Under the pieces are notes generated by a model. It was not told the origin of the DNA. It saw only the letters and a list, made by a program, of their open reading frames with translations, and made no database searches. Made by a program: the position numbers and the translations under genes. Source: an uncultured Ruminococcus sp. (GTDB lineage: Bacteria > Bacillota > Clostridia > Oscillospirales > CAG-272). From it: a stretch of 46,011 nt of DNA. The stretch lies in NCBI GenBank assembly GCA_900551005.1, contig URUL01000004.1:1-46011 (forward strand). The letters run 5' to 3'. This document shows, in pieces, positions 1 to 6,732 of this stretch; positions within the stretch are counted from its first letter, which is position 1, and each line of letters starts with the position of its first letter.

Positions 1-1307
1 TTGTAGGCAGTTTTGATCTTGAGCTCTTCATTGGGTACATAACGGGCATACTTCGGATCTGTTGTAATCTGCTCGTTGAATGTGGTTACGATTTTGTAAA
101 TATCCCGCTCGCGCAGGCGGTTCTTGTTTCCGTCTTTGATATAGTCATGGCTTGCATCGATCATGAAAATGCCCTGACGGTTATCGGCATCGGATTTGTC
201 AATAACGATAATACAAGCAGGAATTCCCGTACCGTAAAAGAGGTTGGCAGGCAAGCCGATAATGCCCTTGATATAACCCTTGTCGATAATATGTTGGCGT
301 ATGGTTGCCTCGGCATTCCCGCGGAAGAGCACACCGTGCGGCAAAATAACTGCCGCTTTACCCGTGGATTTCAGAGATTTAAGAATGTGCAGGAGCCATG
401 CATAATCCCCGTTCTTTTCGGGCGGAATATCACCGTAACCCGTAAAACGTCCGTAATCTTTTACGCCGTCTGTCCAGTTTTTGAGTGAAAACGGAGGGTT
501 GACAACTGCAAAATCAAAACGGCGAAGCACGGAATCGTCTTTGTCATCCTTATAGTGCGGATCGGAAAACGTATTGCCCGCATAGATTTCACCCGTTGCT
601 TTGTTGTGCAGGACAAGGTTCATCTTAGCAAGACCGGCTGATGTGATCTCCTTTTCCTGACCGTAGATCGCAACATCAATCGGCGCTTCATCTGCCGCAC
701 GGATAAGCACTGAGCCCGAACCGCACGCCGGATCATAGACCGTTGTATCTGGGTCGGTCACCTTATCAATCCCGATGACCTTTGCAAGGATGCGCGAAAC
801 TTCGGCAGGCGTGTAAAACTGTCCCTTGCTTTTGCCGCTCTCTGTTGCGAAATTGCGCATGAGATACTCATAGGCATCACCGAGGATATCATCACCGCCG
901 GCTTTGTTACTTCTGAAGTCAAATTCGGGACGCTGAAAGATGGAAATAAGCCCGGAGAGCTTATCCACCATTTCATCGCCTTTGCCGAGCTTGGATTCGT
1001 CATTAAAATGAGCGTTATCGATAACACCGCGAAGTTGATTATTTCCCGCATCGGCAAGCTTGGCAATGACTTTGTCCATTTTTTCGCCGATATTTTTGTC
1101 TCCCTTGATCGCAACAAGATCATCAAAGCTTCCGCCCTCGGGAATTGTAATATCCGCATATTTTACGCCTTTGAACTTGTCAGTTACATATTTGACGAAC
1201 AAAAGCGTCAAAATGTAATCCTTGTACTGAGAGGCATCCATACCTCCACGAAGCTTATCGCAACTCGCCCACAAGGAGCTGTATAATTCATTCTTTTTGA
1301 TTGCCAT
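1..1307 (-). CDS. hsdM: Type I restriction-modification methylase subunit HsdM, N-terminal part (runs off the left edge)
   Basis: Adenine-N6 DNA methyltransferase subunit that, with HsdS, protects host DNA. About 435 codons are in the window; the C-terminus lies beyond base 1. Reading leftward from ATG 1305-1307 gives an open frame starting MAIKKNELYSSLWASCDKLR, the helical HsdM N-terminal domain. It is followed by the methylase core with GQFYTPAEVS, the AdoMet-binding loop DPACGSGS and the catalytic NPPF tetrapeptide near residue 275. A GGATAGGGA ribosome site lies upstream. The gene starts 22 nt after the AAA/nuclease gene and so shares its transcript. HsdS and HsdR should follow to the left, outside the window. 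Identification is secure; completeness cannot be judged. Confidence 0.95.
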   Translation of the reverse strand, partial: MAIKKNELYSSLWASCDKLRGGMDASQYKDYILTLLFVKYVTDKFKGVKYADITIPEGGSFDDLVAIKGDKNIGEKMDKVIAKLADAGNNQLRGVIDNAHFNDESKLGKGDEMVDKLSGLISIFQRPEFDFRSNKAGGDDILGDAYEYLMRNFATESGKSKGQFYTPAEVSRILAKVIGIDKVTDPDTTVYDPACGSGSVLIRAADEAPIDVAIYGQEKEITSAGLAKMNLVLHNKATGEIYAGNTFSDPHYKDDKDDSVLRRFDFAVVNPPFSLKNWTDGVKDYGRFTGYGDIPPEKNGDYAWLLHILKSLKSTGKAAVILPHGVLFRGNAEATIRQHIIDKGYIKGIIGLPANLFYGTGIPACIIVIDKSDADNRQGIFMIDASHDYIKDGNKNRLRERDIYKIVTTFNEQITTDPKYARYVPNEELKIKTAY

Positions 1308-1329
1308 AATTTTATCCCTATCCTACTGA

Positions 1330-3183
1330 TTATTCCGCCGTGATCTTAACTCTTTTCCCACTGAAAGCAACGCCGTATTTGAGAATGTTTCGGACACCTT
1401 TTACAGTGAGTTCCGTCTCGTATTTCCGGCTGTCGATCTGTGCCAGCGCCTTTTCGGATAGCTCTTTCAGCTCGTCCTCCGGGCAATCTTTGGCGGCTTT
1501 GAGTTCAATCAGAATGCCCGGCAGTTTGCCGTCCTTGGGACAGAGGCAGATGTCATACCGTCCTTCACCCGATTCACGGTTGGAGGTGATATAAAAGCGG
1601 TTATCCAGAGTCGCGCAAAGTCCGAGGACAAGCCCGTGATAGAAGTTTTCGCCGACAGTATCGTAGCTGCTGACTGACTGCATCAGAAGCGTGCCGAGAT
1701 TTTTTTGCAGTGCGGCAGTATCTCCCGAATAAATGGCTTCCTGAATCGAGATCGCTGTTGCCTGCGGTACAATGGTGTTCAGTTTTTGGAGAATTTCTTT
1801 GTTATATACGAATGTGATCTCCTTGTTCGGCAGGGCAACCTCGCACATGAAATCTCCGCTGAAGGACGGCTCGGATTTAATGACTTTCAGATATCCCGCA
1901 ACAAGCAGGAAGCTGTATACCGATGACGGATTGCTTTTGACCTGCGGATAGATGACCCCGGTGTCGATATAGGTAAGGAACGACTCACCCTGCAAAAGGG
2001 CATTGAGTTTTTCGTAAATCGTTTCATCCGCTCCGCCGAGAATTTCGCCGATAATGTCGTTGCTGCCCGTGGATTGCCAATAAGCGCGTGGCTGACAGCC
2101 GTTGCGGAAATAGTTGATGACCGACCAAGGGTTGAAAATTTCGGTATTGCCGAATTTATATCCGTCATACCATTCGCAAATTTCGTCGTACTTATCCTCT
2201 GCATGATAATAGCGTGCGATTTCCTTGACTTCATCAGCCGTGAAGCCGAAGTATTCGCTGTATTTCGTATCCAGAATAGAATTGATTGCAAGGTTGTTCA
2301 GTCCGCTGAAAATGCTTTCTTTTGCTACGCGGAGAATGCCTGTAAGGAAGCCGTATGTCAGGTGCTTATTGTCCTTTAATCCGCCGGAAAACAGGTTGCG
2401 CATAAATCCGATAATTTCGTCATAAAAGCCCTTGATATGTCCTTGTTGGATCGGCGTATCGTATTCGTCGATGATAATAATCGGCGCAACACCGTGATAT
2501 TTGTGAAGCATCATAGACAGATTAGCCAAAGCGACCGACAGCTCAACAGGTGTAGCCGTGCCGGAAAGTATTTTTTCTATATACGCTTCTTCGTACTCAT
2601 TGAACACATCTGCGCTTTTCAGTTCGCTGTGGCGTGACGCTTCTTTGGAAAACAGGTCTTTGATAGCATCGAAGGTCTCCTCCCATGTATCGCATTTTAT
2701 ATCCTTGAAGCTGAGAAATATAACGGGATATTTCCCCTGATGGCTACGGTATTTTTCGCCGCAAGCCCAGATGTTTTTGTTTTTGAAATACACGGAGGTA
2801 TCCTCGTCCGTTTTTTCAAAAAAAGTTCGGAGCATATCCATGTTCAGTGTTTTGCCGAATCTGCGCGGGCGCGTGAAAAGAGAGACCATCGGACGCTCAT
2901 CAAGAAAATCCTTGATCATCATGGTCTTGTCAACATAATAGTATTCGGTTGATGCCAGACGGTAATCGGAAATACCGATGGGCAACGGAAGATTCGGCTG
3001 TCGGAGGGACGATGCCGGCTTAATTCTTCCGTCTGTCGGTTTTTCCGTTCCGACAGGAATCGCCCATGTGCGTCCTTTTTTAACCGCACCCTTGATTTTT
3101 CCTTCTCCGCAGAGCTTGCTGACCTGTCTGTCGCTGATATTCCAAAGGCTTGCCGCCTCTTTTGTACTCATCATTCTTTGCAT
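1330..3183 (-). CDS. HTH - AAA-ATPase-like - PD-(D/E)XK (PDDEXK_9) protein
   Basis: 617 residues from the ATG at 3183, which has GGGGGA six bases upstream; an ATG at 3198 would add five residues without a better site. Roughly residues 3-45 (STKEAASLWNISDRQVSKLC) look like an excisionase/MerR-type helix-turn-helix. Residues 70-350 match the AAA-ATPase_like family, with a Walker A-like loop RPRRFGKT and a Walker B PIIIIDEYDTP. The C-terminal 130 residues match PDDEXK_9, with a D...ELK nuclease-like core (RYDICLC, then GILIELKAAK). Family members are common in gut anaerobes and their function is not established. An HTH fused to the front is unusual from what I know. It is the first gene of the hsdM operon, so a role in defence or regulation of the restriction system is a reasonable inference. 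Confidence 0.85.
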   Translation of the reverse strand: MQRMMSTKEAASLWNISDRQVSKLCGEGKIKGAVKKGRTWAIPVGTEKPTDGRIKPASSLRQPNLPLPIGISDYRLASTEYYYVDKTMMIKDFLDERPMVSLFTRPRRFGKTLNMDMLRTFFEKTDEDTSVYFKNKNIWACGEKYRSHQGKYPVIFLSFKDIKCDTWEETFDAIKDLFSKEASRHSELKSADVFNEYEEAYIEKILSGTATPVELSVALANLSMMLHKYHGVAPIIIIDEYDTPIQQGHIKGFYDEIIGFMRNLFSGGLKDNKHLTYGFLTGILRVAKESIFSGLNNLAINSILDTKYSEYFGFTADEVKEIARYYHAEDKYDEICEWYDGYKFGNTEIFNPWSVINYFRNGCQPRAYWQSTGSNDIIGEILGGADETIYEKLNALLQGESFLTYIDTGVIYPQVKSNPSSVYSFLLVAGYLKVIKSEPSFSGDFMCEVALPNKEITFVYNKEILQKLNTIVPQATAISIQEAIYSGDTAALQKNLGTLLMQSVSSYDTVGENFYHGLVLGLCATLDNRFYITSNRESGEGRYDICLCPKDGKLPGILIELKAAKDCPEDELKELSEKALAQIDSRKYETELTVKGVRNILKYGVAFSGKRVKITAE

Positions 3184-3214
3184 AACGATCCCCCACATAC
3201 ATTTTTACAGGTAT

Positions 3215-3243
3215 AGTATAGCACATTTTCGGAAGAATGTCAA
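3215..3243 (-). promoter_or_regulatory. Sigma-A promoter of the AAA/hsdM operon
   Basis: On the minus strand TTGACA (3238-3243) and TATACT (3215-3220) are separated by exactly 17 nt and lie about 30 nt upstream of the start codon at 3183. This near-consensus promoter is the only strong one seen for the leftward operon. Confidence 0.85.
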
Positions 3244-3305
3244 GAACAATATTCGGAACAATGCGCGGAACTATACCGCCGTATTTTTTGGTATTGTTCC
3301 GATAG

Positions 3306-3333
3306 AAAAAGGGCAGGCGATTTTGCCTGTCCC
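3306..3333 (-). terminator. Hairpin with U-run, leftward
   Basis: An 8-bp stem (GGGCAGGC at 3311-3318 against GCCTGTCC) is followed on the minus strand by five U residues (3306-3310). No intact leftward gene lies immediately to the right, so it may belong to a lost gene or insulate the hsdM promoter from read-through. Confidence 0.5.
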
Positions 3334-3500
3334 TCTGGTGCAACATCTGATAAAAAGGTATAAATACGAATTTTTGCCGCATGCTATGCCGACATTGAGA
3401 AAGTCTTACTTGACCTGTCCGTCGTTTCGCATTGTGCAGACGGAATTTGAAAATCGTTTTCTTTGCCTACTGCACCTCAGTCTTTGCGTTGTGAAATGAG

Positions 3501-3529
3501 TTGACTTCCAAGCGGTTTTATGCTATACT
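3501..3529 (+). promoter_or_regulatory. Sigma-A promoter of the DUF1871-like gene
   Basis: TTGACT (3501-3506) and TATACT (3524-3529) with a 17-nt spacer, 38 nt upstream of the ATG at 3567. Confidence 0.8.
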
Positions 3530-3566
3530 AAAGGCAGAAAAAAGCATCTTGAACGGAGGCACGCGA

Positions 3567-3812
3567 ATGACTAAAGATATTGTAAAGTCTGTTGTGGATA
3601 AAGCCGATCCGATTGGGTTGCTTGGGATGTGTTGCCCGGCAGATGAATATGATTCCGAAATCGAGATAATTTTTGCACGCATCCGAAAAGGCATGTCCGC
3701 AGACGAAATTGCCAAGGTCATTCATGCCGTGTTTCTTGAAATGTTCGGCGAGTCAATTGACACTAAGCTCTGTGACACCATGGCATGCGAAATTCTATCA
3801 CTTGATTGCTGA
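3567..3812 (+). CDS. Small DUF1871-like protein
   Basis: 81 residues, acidic, no signal peptide or membrane segment. The ATG at 3567 is chosen because GGAGG (3555-3559) sits seven bases upstream; an in-frame ATG at 3501 falls inside the promoter. The segment DPIGLLGMCCPADEYDSEI, followed by a helical region ending in EMFG, resembles the DUF1871 family (for example Bacillus YugE), whose function is unknown. It is monocistronic with its own promoter and lies just inside the tRNA-Pro scar, so it is probably cargo of the island. The family match is by eye. Confidence 0.7.
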   Translation: MTKDIVKSVVDKADPIGLLGMCCPADEYDSEIEIIFARIRKGMSADEIAKVIHAVFLEMFGESIDTKLCDTMACEILSLDC

Positions 3813-3940
3813 CCACACCTTTGACCACTTACGGCTTCGGACTACCCGGATTACATGCCGCGAAGAGCACACGAAAGCAGTCAATCCGGACGCAAAAGCC
3901 CCGAAAAGCCCGTAAAATCACGTAAAAAATCAGGTTTTTA

Positions 3941-3988
3941 GCGTTTGGGATGCGGGGATCGCACGTTCGAGTCGTGTCACTCCGACCA
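3941..3988 (+). other. 3' fragment of tRNA-Pro(TGG): candidate attR of a genomic island
   Basis: Bases 3944-3950 (TTTGGGA) match a proline anticodon loop (TGG). Bases 3961-3977 form a perfect T-arm, a 5-bp stem closing the loop TTCGAGT. CACTCCG (3978-3984), discriminator A and CCA (3986-3988) complete the 3' end. No D-arm or 5' acceptor strand (expected CGGAGTG) lies upstream, so this is not a functional tRNA. Tyrosine integrases that target tRNA 3' ends leave such a copy at the distal end of the element. By polarity the element extends leftward and the intact tRNA-Pro lies beyond base 1. Confidence 0.8.
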
Positions 3989-3992
3989 AAAT

Positions 3993-4026
3993 GCTGATTT
4001 GACCGTTATTTTGCGGTCAAATCAGC
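3993..4026 (+). terminator. Perfect 13-bp hairpin after the tRNA fragment
   Basis: GCTGATTTGACCG (3993-4005) pairs perfectly with 4014-4026 around an 8-nt loop. The following tract is AT-rich but not a clean U-run. It starts 5 nt after the CCA end, so it is most likely the original terminator of the tRNA-Pro gene carried in the flanking chromosome. Confidence 0.55.
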
Positions 4027-4045
4027 GTAAATTTGATAATTTTGT

Positions 4046-4170
4046 CACCGGAGGTATGGCGTCGTAACGCCAGGGGATCGTAAATCCGAAGGGATTTGCA
4101 GGCCGCATACCGGATTAGGTGTCGAGTGCGCTCGGTTATTATTTTGTAATGACCGAGTAGTTTTTATTTT
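4046..4170 (+). ncRNA. Structured leader with aptamer-like fold and intrinsic terminator (candidate riboswitch or attenuator)
   Basis: CACC (4046-4049) pairs with GGTG (4118-4121), and GGTATG (4053-4058) with CATACC (4106-4111). Two hairpins sit inside: GGCG/CGCC (4058-4061/4068-4071) and AAATCC/GGATTT (4082-4087/4092-4097). An 11-bp terminator stem (4131-4157) with a U-rich tail (to 4170) follows. CGAG at 4123-4126 can pair with CTCG at 4131-4134, competing with the 5' arm of the terminator. A weak -10 (GATAAT, 4035-4040) would start transcription at about 4047. The ribosome site of the acetyltransferase comes just after. I do not recognise it as a known riboswitch class. Confidence 0.6.
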
Positions 4171-4182
4171 CAGGAGGTTTAT

Positions 4183-4737
4183 ATGAAAAACACAAAAGTA
4201 ACCCTTGTCCCGCTTGAAGCGGACGACCGCGAGCAATTTATACTTGATAATCAATGGGCGTTCAAGTACGGTGCAATGGAGGAGTTTGGAGAGCGTGATA
4301 ATCATCTTGATTTTGACGGCGAGATCATATCTCGCAAAACAATTGAACGCAGCATTGATTCTCCCGACAGCGAAACGTACCGTATAGTTGTTGAGGGAAG
4401 GAAGGTTGGCGGAGTCATCCTGAAGATCAATAAAGAGACCAACCGCAACGAATTGGAGATCCTTTTCGTTTCACCCGAAGAGCACACCAAAGGCATCGGC
4501 TATGGTGCGTGGTTGGCGATTGAGGCTCTGCACCCCGAAACTGTCGTTTGGGAGACCTGCACGCCATATTTTGAAAAGCGCAACATACACTTCTATGTGA
4601 ACAAGTGCGGTTTTCAGATCGATCGGTTTTGGTGCGAGTATTTCACACATGACCACGAGATGGCTGATGACGACGAGCATGATCCCGATGAAGGACCTGA
4701 TGAGATGTTCCGCTTTATTAAGGTGATGAAGCCGTAA
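4183..4737 (+). CDS. GNAT-family N-acetyltransferase
   Basis: 184 residues; start fixed by AGGAGG 6 nt upstream of ATG 4183. GNAT enzymes transfer an acyl group from acyl-CoA to an amine. Residues 93-115 (LEILFVSPEEHTKGIGYGAW) give the beta4 strand and the pyrophosphate-binding loop of motif A, here GIGYGAW in a slightly atypical Q/RxxGxG/A form. YFEKRNIHFYVNKCGFQ (about 131-147) is the motif B region. The C-terminus is Asp/Glu/His-rich. The substrate cannot be predicted. It is a single-gene unit between the structured leader and a hairpin terminator, so its expression is likely controlled by premature termination. Confidence 0.85.
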   Translation: MKNTKVTLVPLEADDREQFILDNQWAFKYGAMEEFGERDNHLDFDGEIISRKTIERSIDSPDSETYRIVVEGRKVGGVILKINKETNRNELEILFVSPEEHTKGIGYGAWLAIEALHPETVVWETCTPYFEKRNIHFYVNKCGFQIDRFWCEYFTHDHEMADDDEHDPDEGPDEMFRFIKVMKP

Positions 4738-4770
4738 CCTGTTTTCTTTGTTTTCACCGACGCAATTTTC

Positions 4771-4803
4771 GAGGGCTGACCGCTTTGGTCAGCTCTCTTT
4801 GTA
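4771..4803 (+). terminator. Terminator of the acetyltransferase; hairpin repeat copy A
   Basis: An 11-bp stem (4771-4781/4787-4797, one G-U) with loop GCTTT and a short U-rich tail. The flank from 4754 (CACCGACGCAATTTT) recurs with related hairpins at 6648-6690 and 7944-7985. Confidence 0.75.
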
Positions 4804-4805
4804 TA

Positions 4806-5126
4806 TCAAACAACGATCTTGCCTCTGTATGACCCAATACCTCCGATGTCGTGAACCTCTCGATATCCTTTACCTTTCAAATAGGCCGCCGCGCGTGCGC
4901 TTCGTCCTCCGCTGAGGCAATGGACGTACAGAGGAGTGTTTTTATCCTTTATAACAGAATCCACTTTGTCGATCTCGTCCAGCGGAAGATTTCGGCTTCC
5001 CTCAATATGTCCGCTTGCGTATTCTTCTCTCGTTCTGACGTCGAGAAGAATTGCGTTCTTGCTTTCACGGAAGCTTCTGACACCCTCGTTAATATCCTTG
5101 CGTGCAAATATATTGAAAATACTCAT
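4806..5126 (-). CDS. Single-domain rhodanese-like sulfurtransferase
   Basis: 106 residues from ATG 5124-5126, which has AAGGAGG upstream; a longer frame to 5249 would overrun the promoter. Rhodaneses carry sulfane sulfur on a cysteine. Here LLDVRTREEYASGHI (27-41) gives the first conserved motif. The active loop CLSGGRSA (Cys70) matches C-x-x-G-x-R. No signal peptide, so cytoplasmic. It is divergent from a CoA-disulfide-reductase-like gene, and such enzymes often carry a fused rhodanese domain, so the pair probably worked on the same sulfur or thiol substrates. A Crp/Fnr-type site is centred at -41.5 of its predicted promoter. Confidence 0.92.
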   Translation of the reverse strand: MSIFNIFARKDINEGVRSFRESKNAILLDVRTREEYASGHIEGSRNLPLDEIDKVDSVIKDKNTPLYVHCLSGGRSARAAAYLKGKGYREVHDIGGIGSYRGKIVV

Positions 5127-5159
5127 TTTGTATCCTCCTTGTGTTTTGATTATGGCTTT

Positions 5160-5202
5160 ATTGTAACACAAAAGAAGAGTCCCGTCCGTGACTTTTGTCA
5201 CA
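5160..5202 (-). promoter_or_regulatory. Rhodanese promoter with Crp/Fnr-family operator at -41.5
   Basis: On the minus strand TACAAT (5160-5165) is a -10 giving a start near 5153. The palindrome TGTGA-CAAAAG-TCACG (5187-5202) matches TGTGA-N6-TCACA and is centred at 5194.5, about 41.5 nt upstream. That is the class II activator position. No good -35 is present, as expected for an activator-dependent promoter. Confidence 0.7.
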
Positions 5203-5326
5203 AGCTGCTTTGTGTTGATATGTGGCACAAAATATGATATAATATACACAGAAATCCTTGCTTCGCAAGTCTTTGTGCTAACGCACCTTCCGCGCCCTGC
5301 GCGGCTGTGTTATATTGAATCAGGTC

Positions 5327-5358
5327 GTAAAAATGCCCTTGCAAGCAAGCATTTTTAC
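5327..5358. repeat. 10-bp perfect inverted repeat
   Basis: GTAAAAATGC (5327-5336) and GCATTTTTAC (5349-5358) are exact inverted copies around CCTTGCAAGCAA, in the space between the divergent rhodanese and reductase promoters. With A and T runs on the arms it could terminate transcription on either strand, or be a remnant of an inserted element. Confidence 0.5.
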
Positions 5359-5377
5359 TCATGATATAATACGCTTG

Positions 5378-5420
5378 AGTGACAAAAGTCACAGCGAAGA
5401 CCGAAGAAGTATGATAAAAT
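5378..5420 (+). promoter_or_regulatory. Reductase promoter with Crp/Fnr-family operator at -41.5
   Basis: AGTGA-CAAAAG-TCACA (5378-5393) has the same core as the operator at 5187-5202. TAAAAT (5415-5420) would place the start near 5427, putting the site centre (5385.5) at -41.5. No consensus -35 is present. Confidence 0.7.
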
Positions 5421-5452
5421 ATACCCACAGAAAGAAAAATGGAGGTAAGCTT

Positions 5453-6589
5453 ATGAAGACCTTGATCATAGGAGGCGTGGCAGGCGGTGCGTCCTGCGCG
5501 GCAAGACTCAGGAGGCTTGACGAGAAAGCCGAGATTATTATATTGGAGCGTGGAGAGTTTATCTCCTTTGCTAACTGCGGACTTCCTTATTATATCGGCG
5601 GTGAGATCACAGAAAAATCAAATCTTACTCTGCAAACACCCGAGAGCTTCAAGGCTCGTTTCAATATCGAAGTTCGCACATTCAGCGAGGCGGTTGCCAT
5701 TGATACCGAAAACAAGATCGTTACGGTCAAAGATCTGAAAACAGGTGAGGAATACGCCGAGCGATACGACAGCTTGGTTCTTTCTCCGGGTGCTTCTCCC
5801 ATTCGCCCGAAGATTGATGGAATCGACAGTGACAGGGTGTTCACTCTGCGCAACATCCCCGACATGATGAAAATCAAACAGTATATAGAGGAAAACCATC
5901 CCAAATCGGCGGTGGTGGTCGGCGGCGGATATATCGGCGTGGAGATGACTGAAAATCTTGCCAACGCAGGACTTGACGTGACCATCGTCGAGCTTTCCGA
6001 CCATCTCATTGCTCCTCTTGATTTCGATATGGCGGCGGACGTTCATAGATATATAAAGTCGAAAGGCATTAAGCTCGCCCTTGGCAACGGTGTGGTTGCT
6101 ATGAAAGATAGTGACAACGGCTTGACCGTAGAGCTGAACAGGGGCGCAATTGACACGGATATGGTTCTTCTGTCGGTAGGCGTTCGACCGGACACTGCTT
6201 TTATCAAGTCAGCGGGGATTGAAATAAACGGACGCGGCAGTATCATAGTGAATGAGAACATGCAGGCGAGTGCTCCCGACGTGTACGCCGTGGGCGATGC
6301 TGTGGCGGTCAAGAATTTCTTAACAGGTGAGCCGTCCTTCATTCCACTTGCAGGTCCGGCAAACAAGCAAGGACGCATCGCGGCGGATAATATCTGCGGT
6401 ATTCTCTCGGAATATAAGGGCACGCAGGGCTCGTCGGTGCTGAAGCTCTTTGATATGACGGTCGCCACCACGGGTCTGAACGAAAAGAGCGCGGCCGCCG
6501 CAGGGCTTGACTATGACAAGACCTACACCTATTCCGCATCCCACGCATCCTACTACGATAATAATTTTTTGACTGTAATCATATTATAA
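5453..6589 (+). pseudogene. CoA-disulfide reductase / NADH oxidase-like flavoprotein, C-terminally truncated
   Basis: 378 residues from ATG 5453, which has GGAGG (5441-5445) upstream. The N-terminal FAD site (IIGGVAGGASCAARLRRL), the redox cysteine Cys42 in SFANCGLPYYIGG, the NAD-binding GGGYIGVEM and the second FAD motif VYAVGDAV are intact. This is the CoADR/Nox subgroup of pyridine nucleotide-disulfide oxidoreductases. The frame then ends abruptly after ASHASYYDNNF with a short unrelated tail. Family members are about 440-550 residues and need the missing C-terminal dimerisation domain, whose residues complete the active site. Downstream DNA shows no continuation in another frame, so this is a 3' deletion rather than a frameshift. 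It is probably non-functional as a reductase, although the promoter and operator remain. Confidence 0.8.
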
Positions 6590-6647
6590 AGAAAAATCGG
6601 AACAAAAACAATAAATTTCGCTATTTTGCCGAGCAAAACGGCAGGGT

Positions 6648-6690
6648 TCAACGCAAATTTTAACGGCTGACCGTCATGGTCAGCCCTCGA
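6648..6690 (+). terminator. Hairpin repeat copy B
   Basis: GGCTGACC (6665-6672) pairs perfectly with GGTCAGCC (6678-6685) around GTCAT, preceded by TTCAACGCAAATTTTAA as in copies A and C. It follows the truncated reductase and may mark the deletion junction. Confidence 0.65.
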
Positions 6691-6732
6691 TTTGTATTTA
6701 TACTTCTCGTCAAATTGGAATTTGATTGTCAT

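Noticed and set aside
758..1286. Open frames on either strand inside hsdM
   Set aside because: The minus-strand frame from 1307 encodes the full HsdM motif set; the others are shadows.
3673..3915. 80-aa frame overlapping the DUF1871-like gene
   Set aside because: No ribosome site; out of frame with a gene that has promoter, Shine-Dalgarno and family resemblance.
5221..5250. Possible third promoter (overlapping TATGAT/TATAAT)
   Set aside because: No gene follows in a sensible distance and its spacing to the nearest Crp/Fnr site does not fit.
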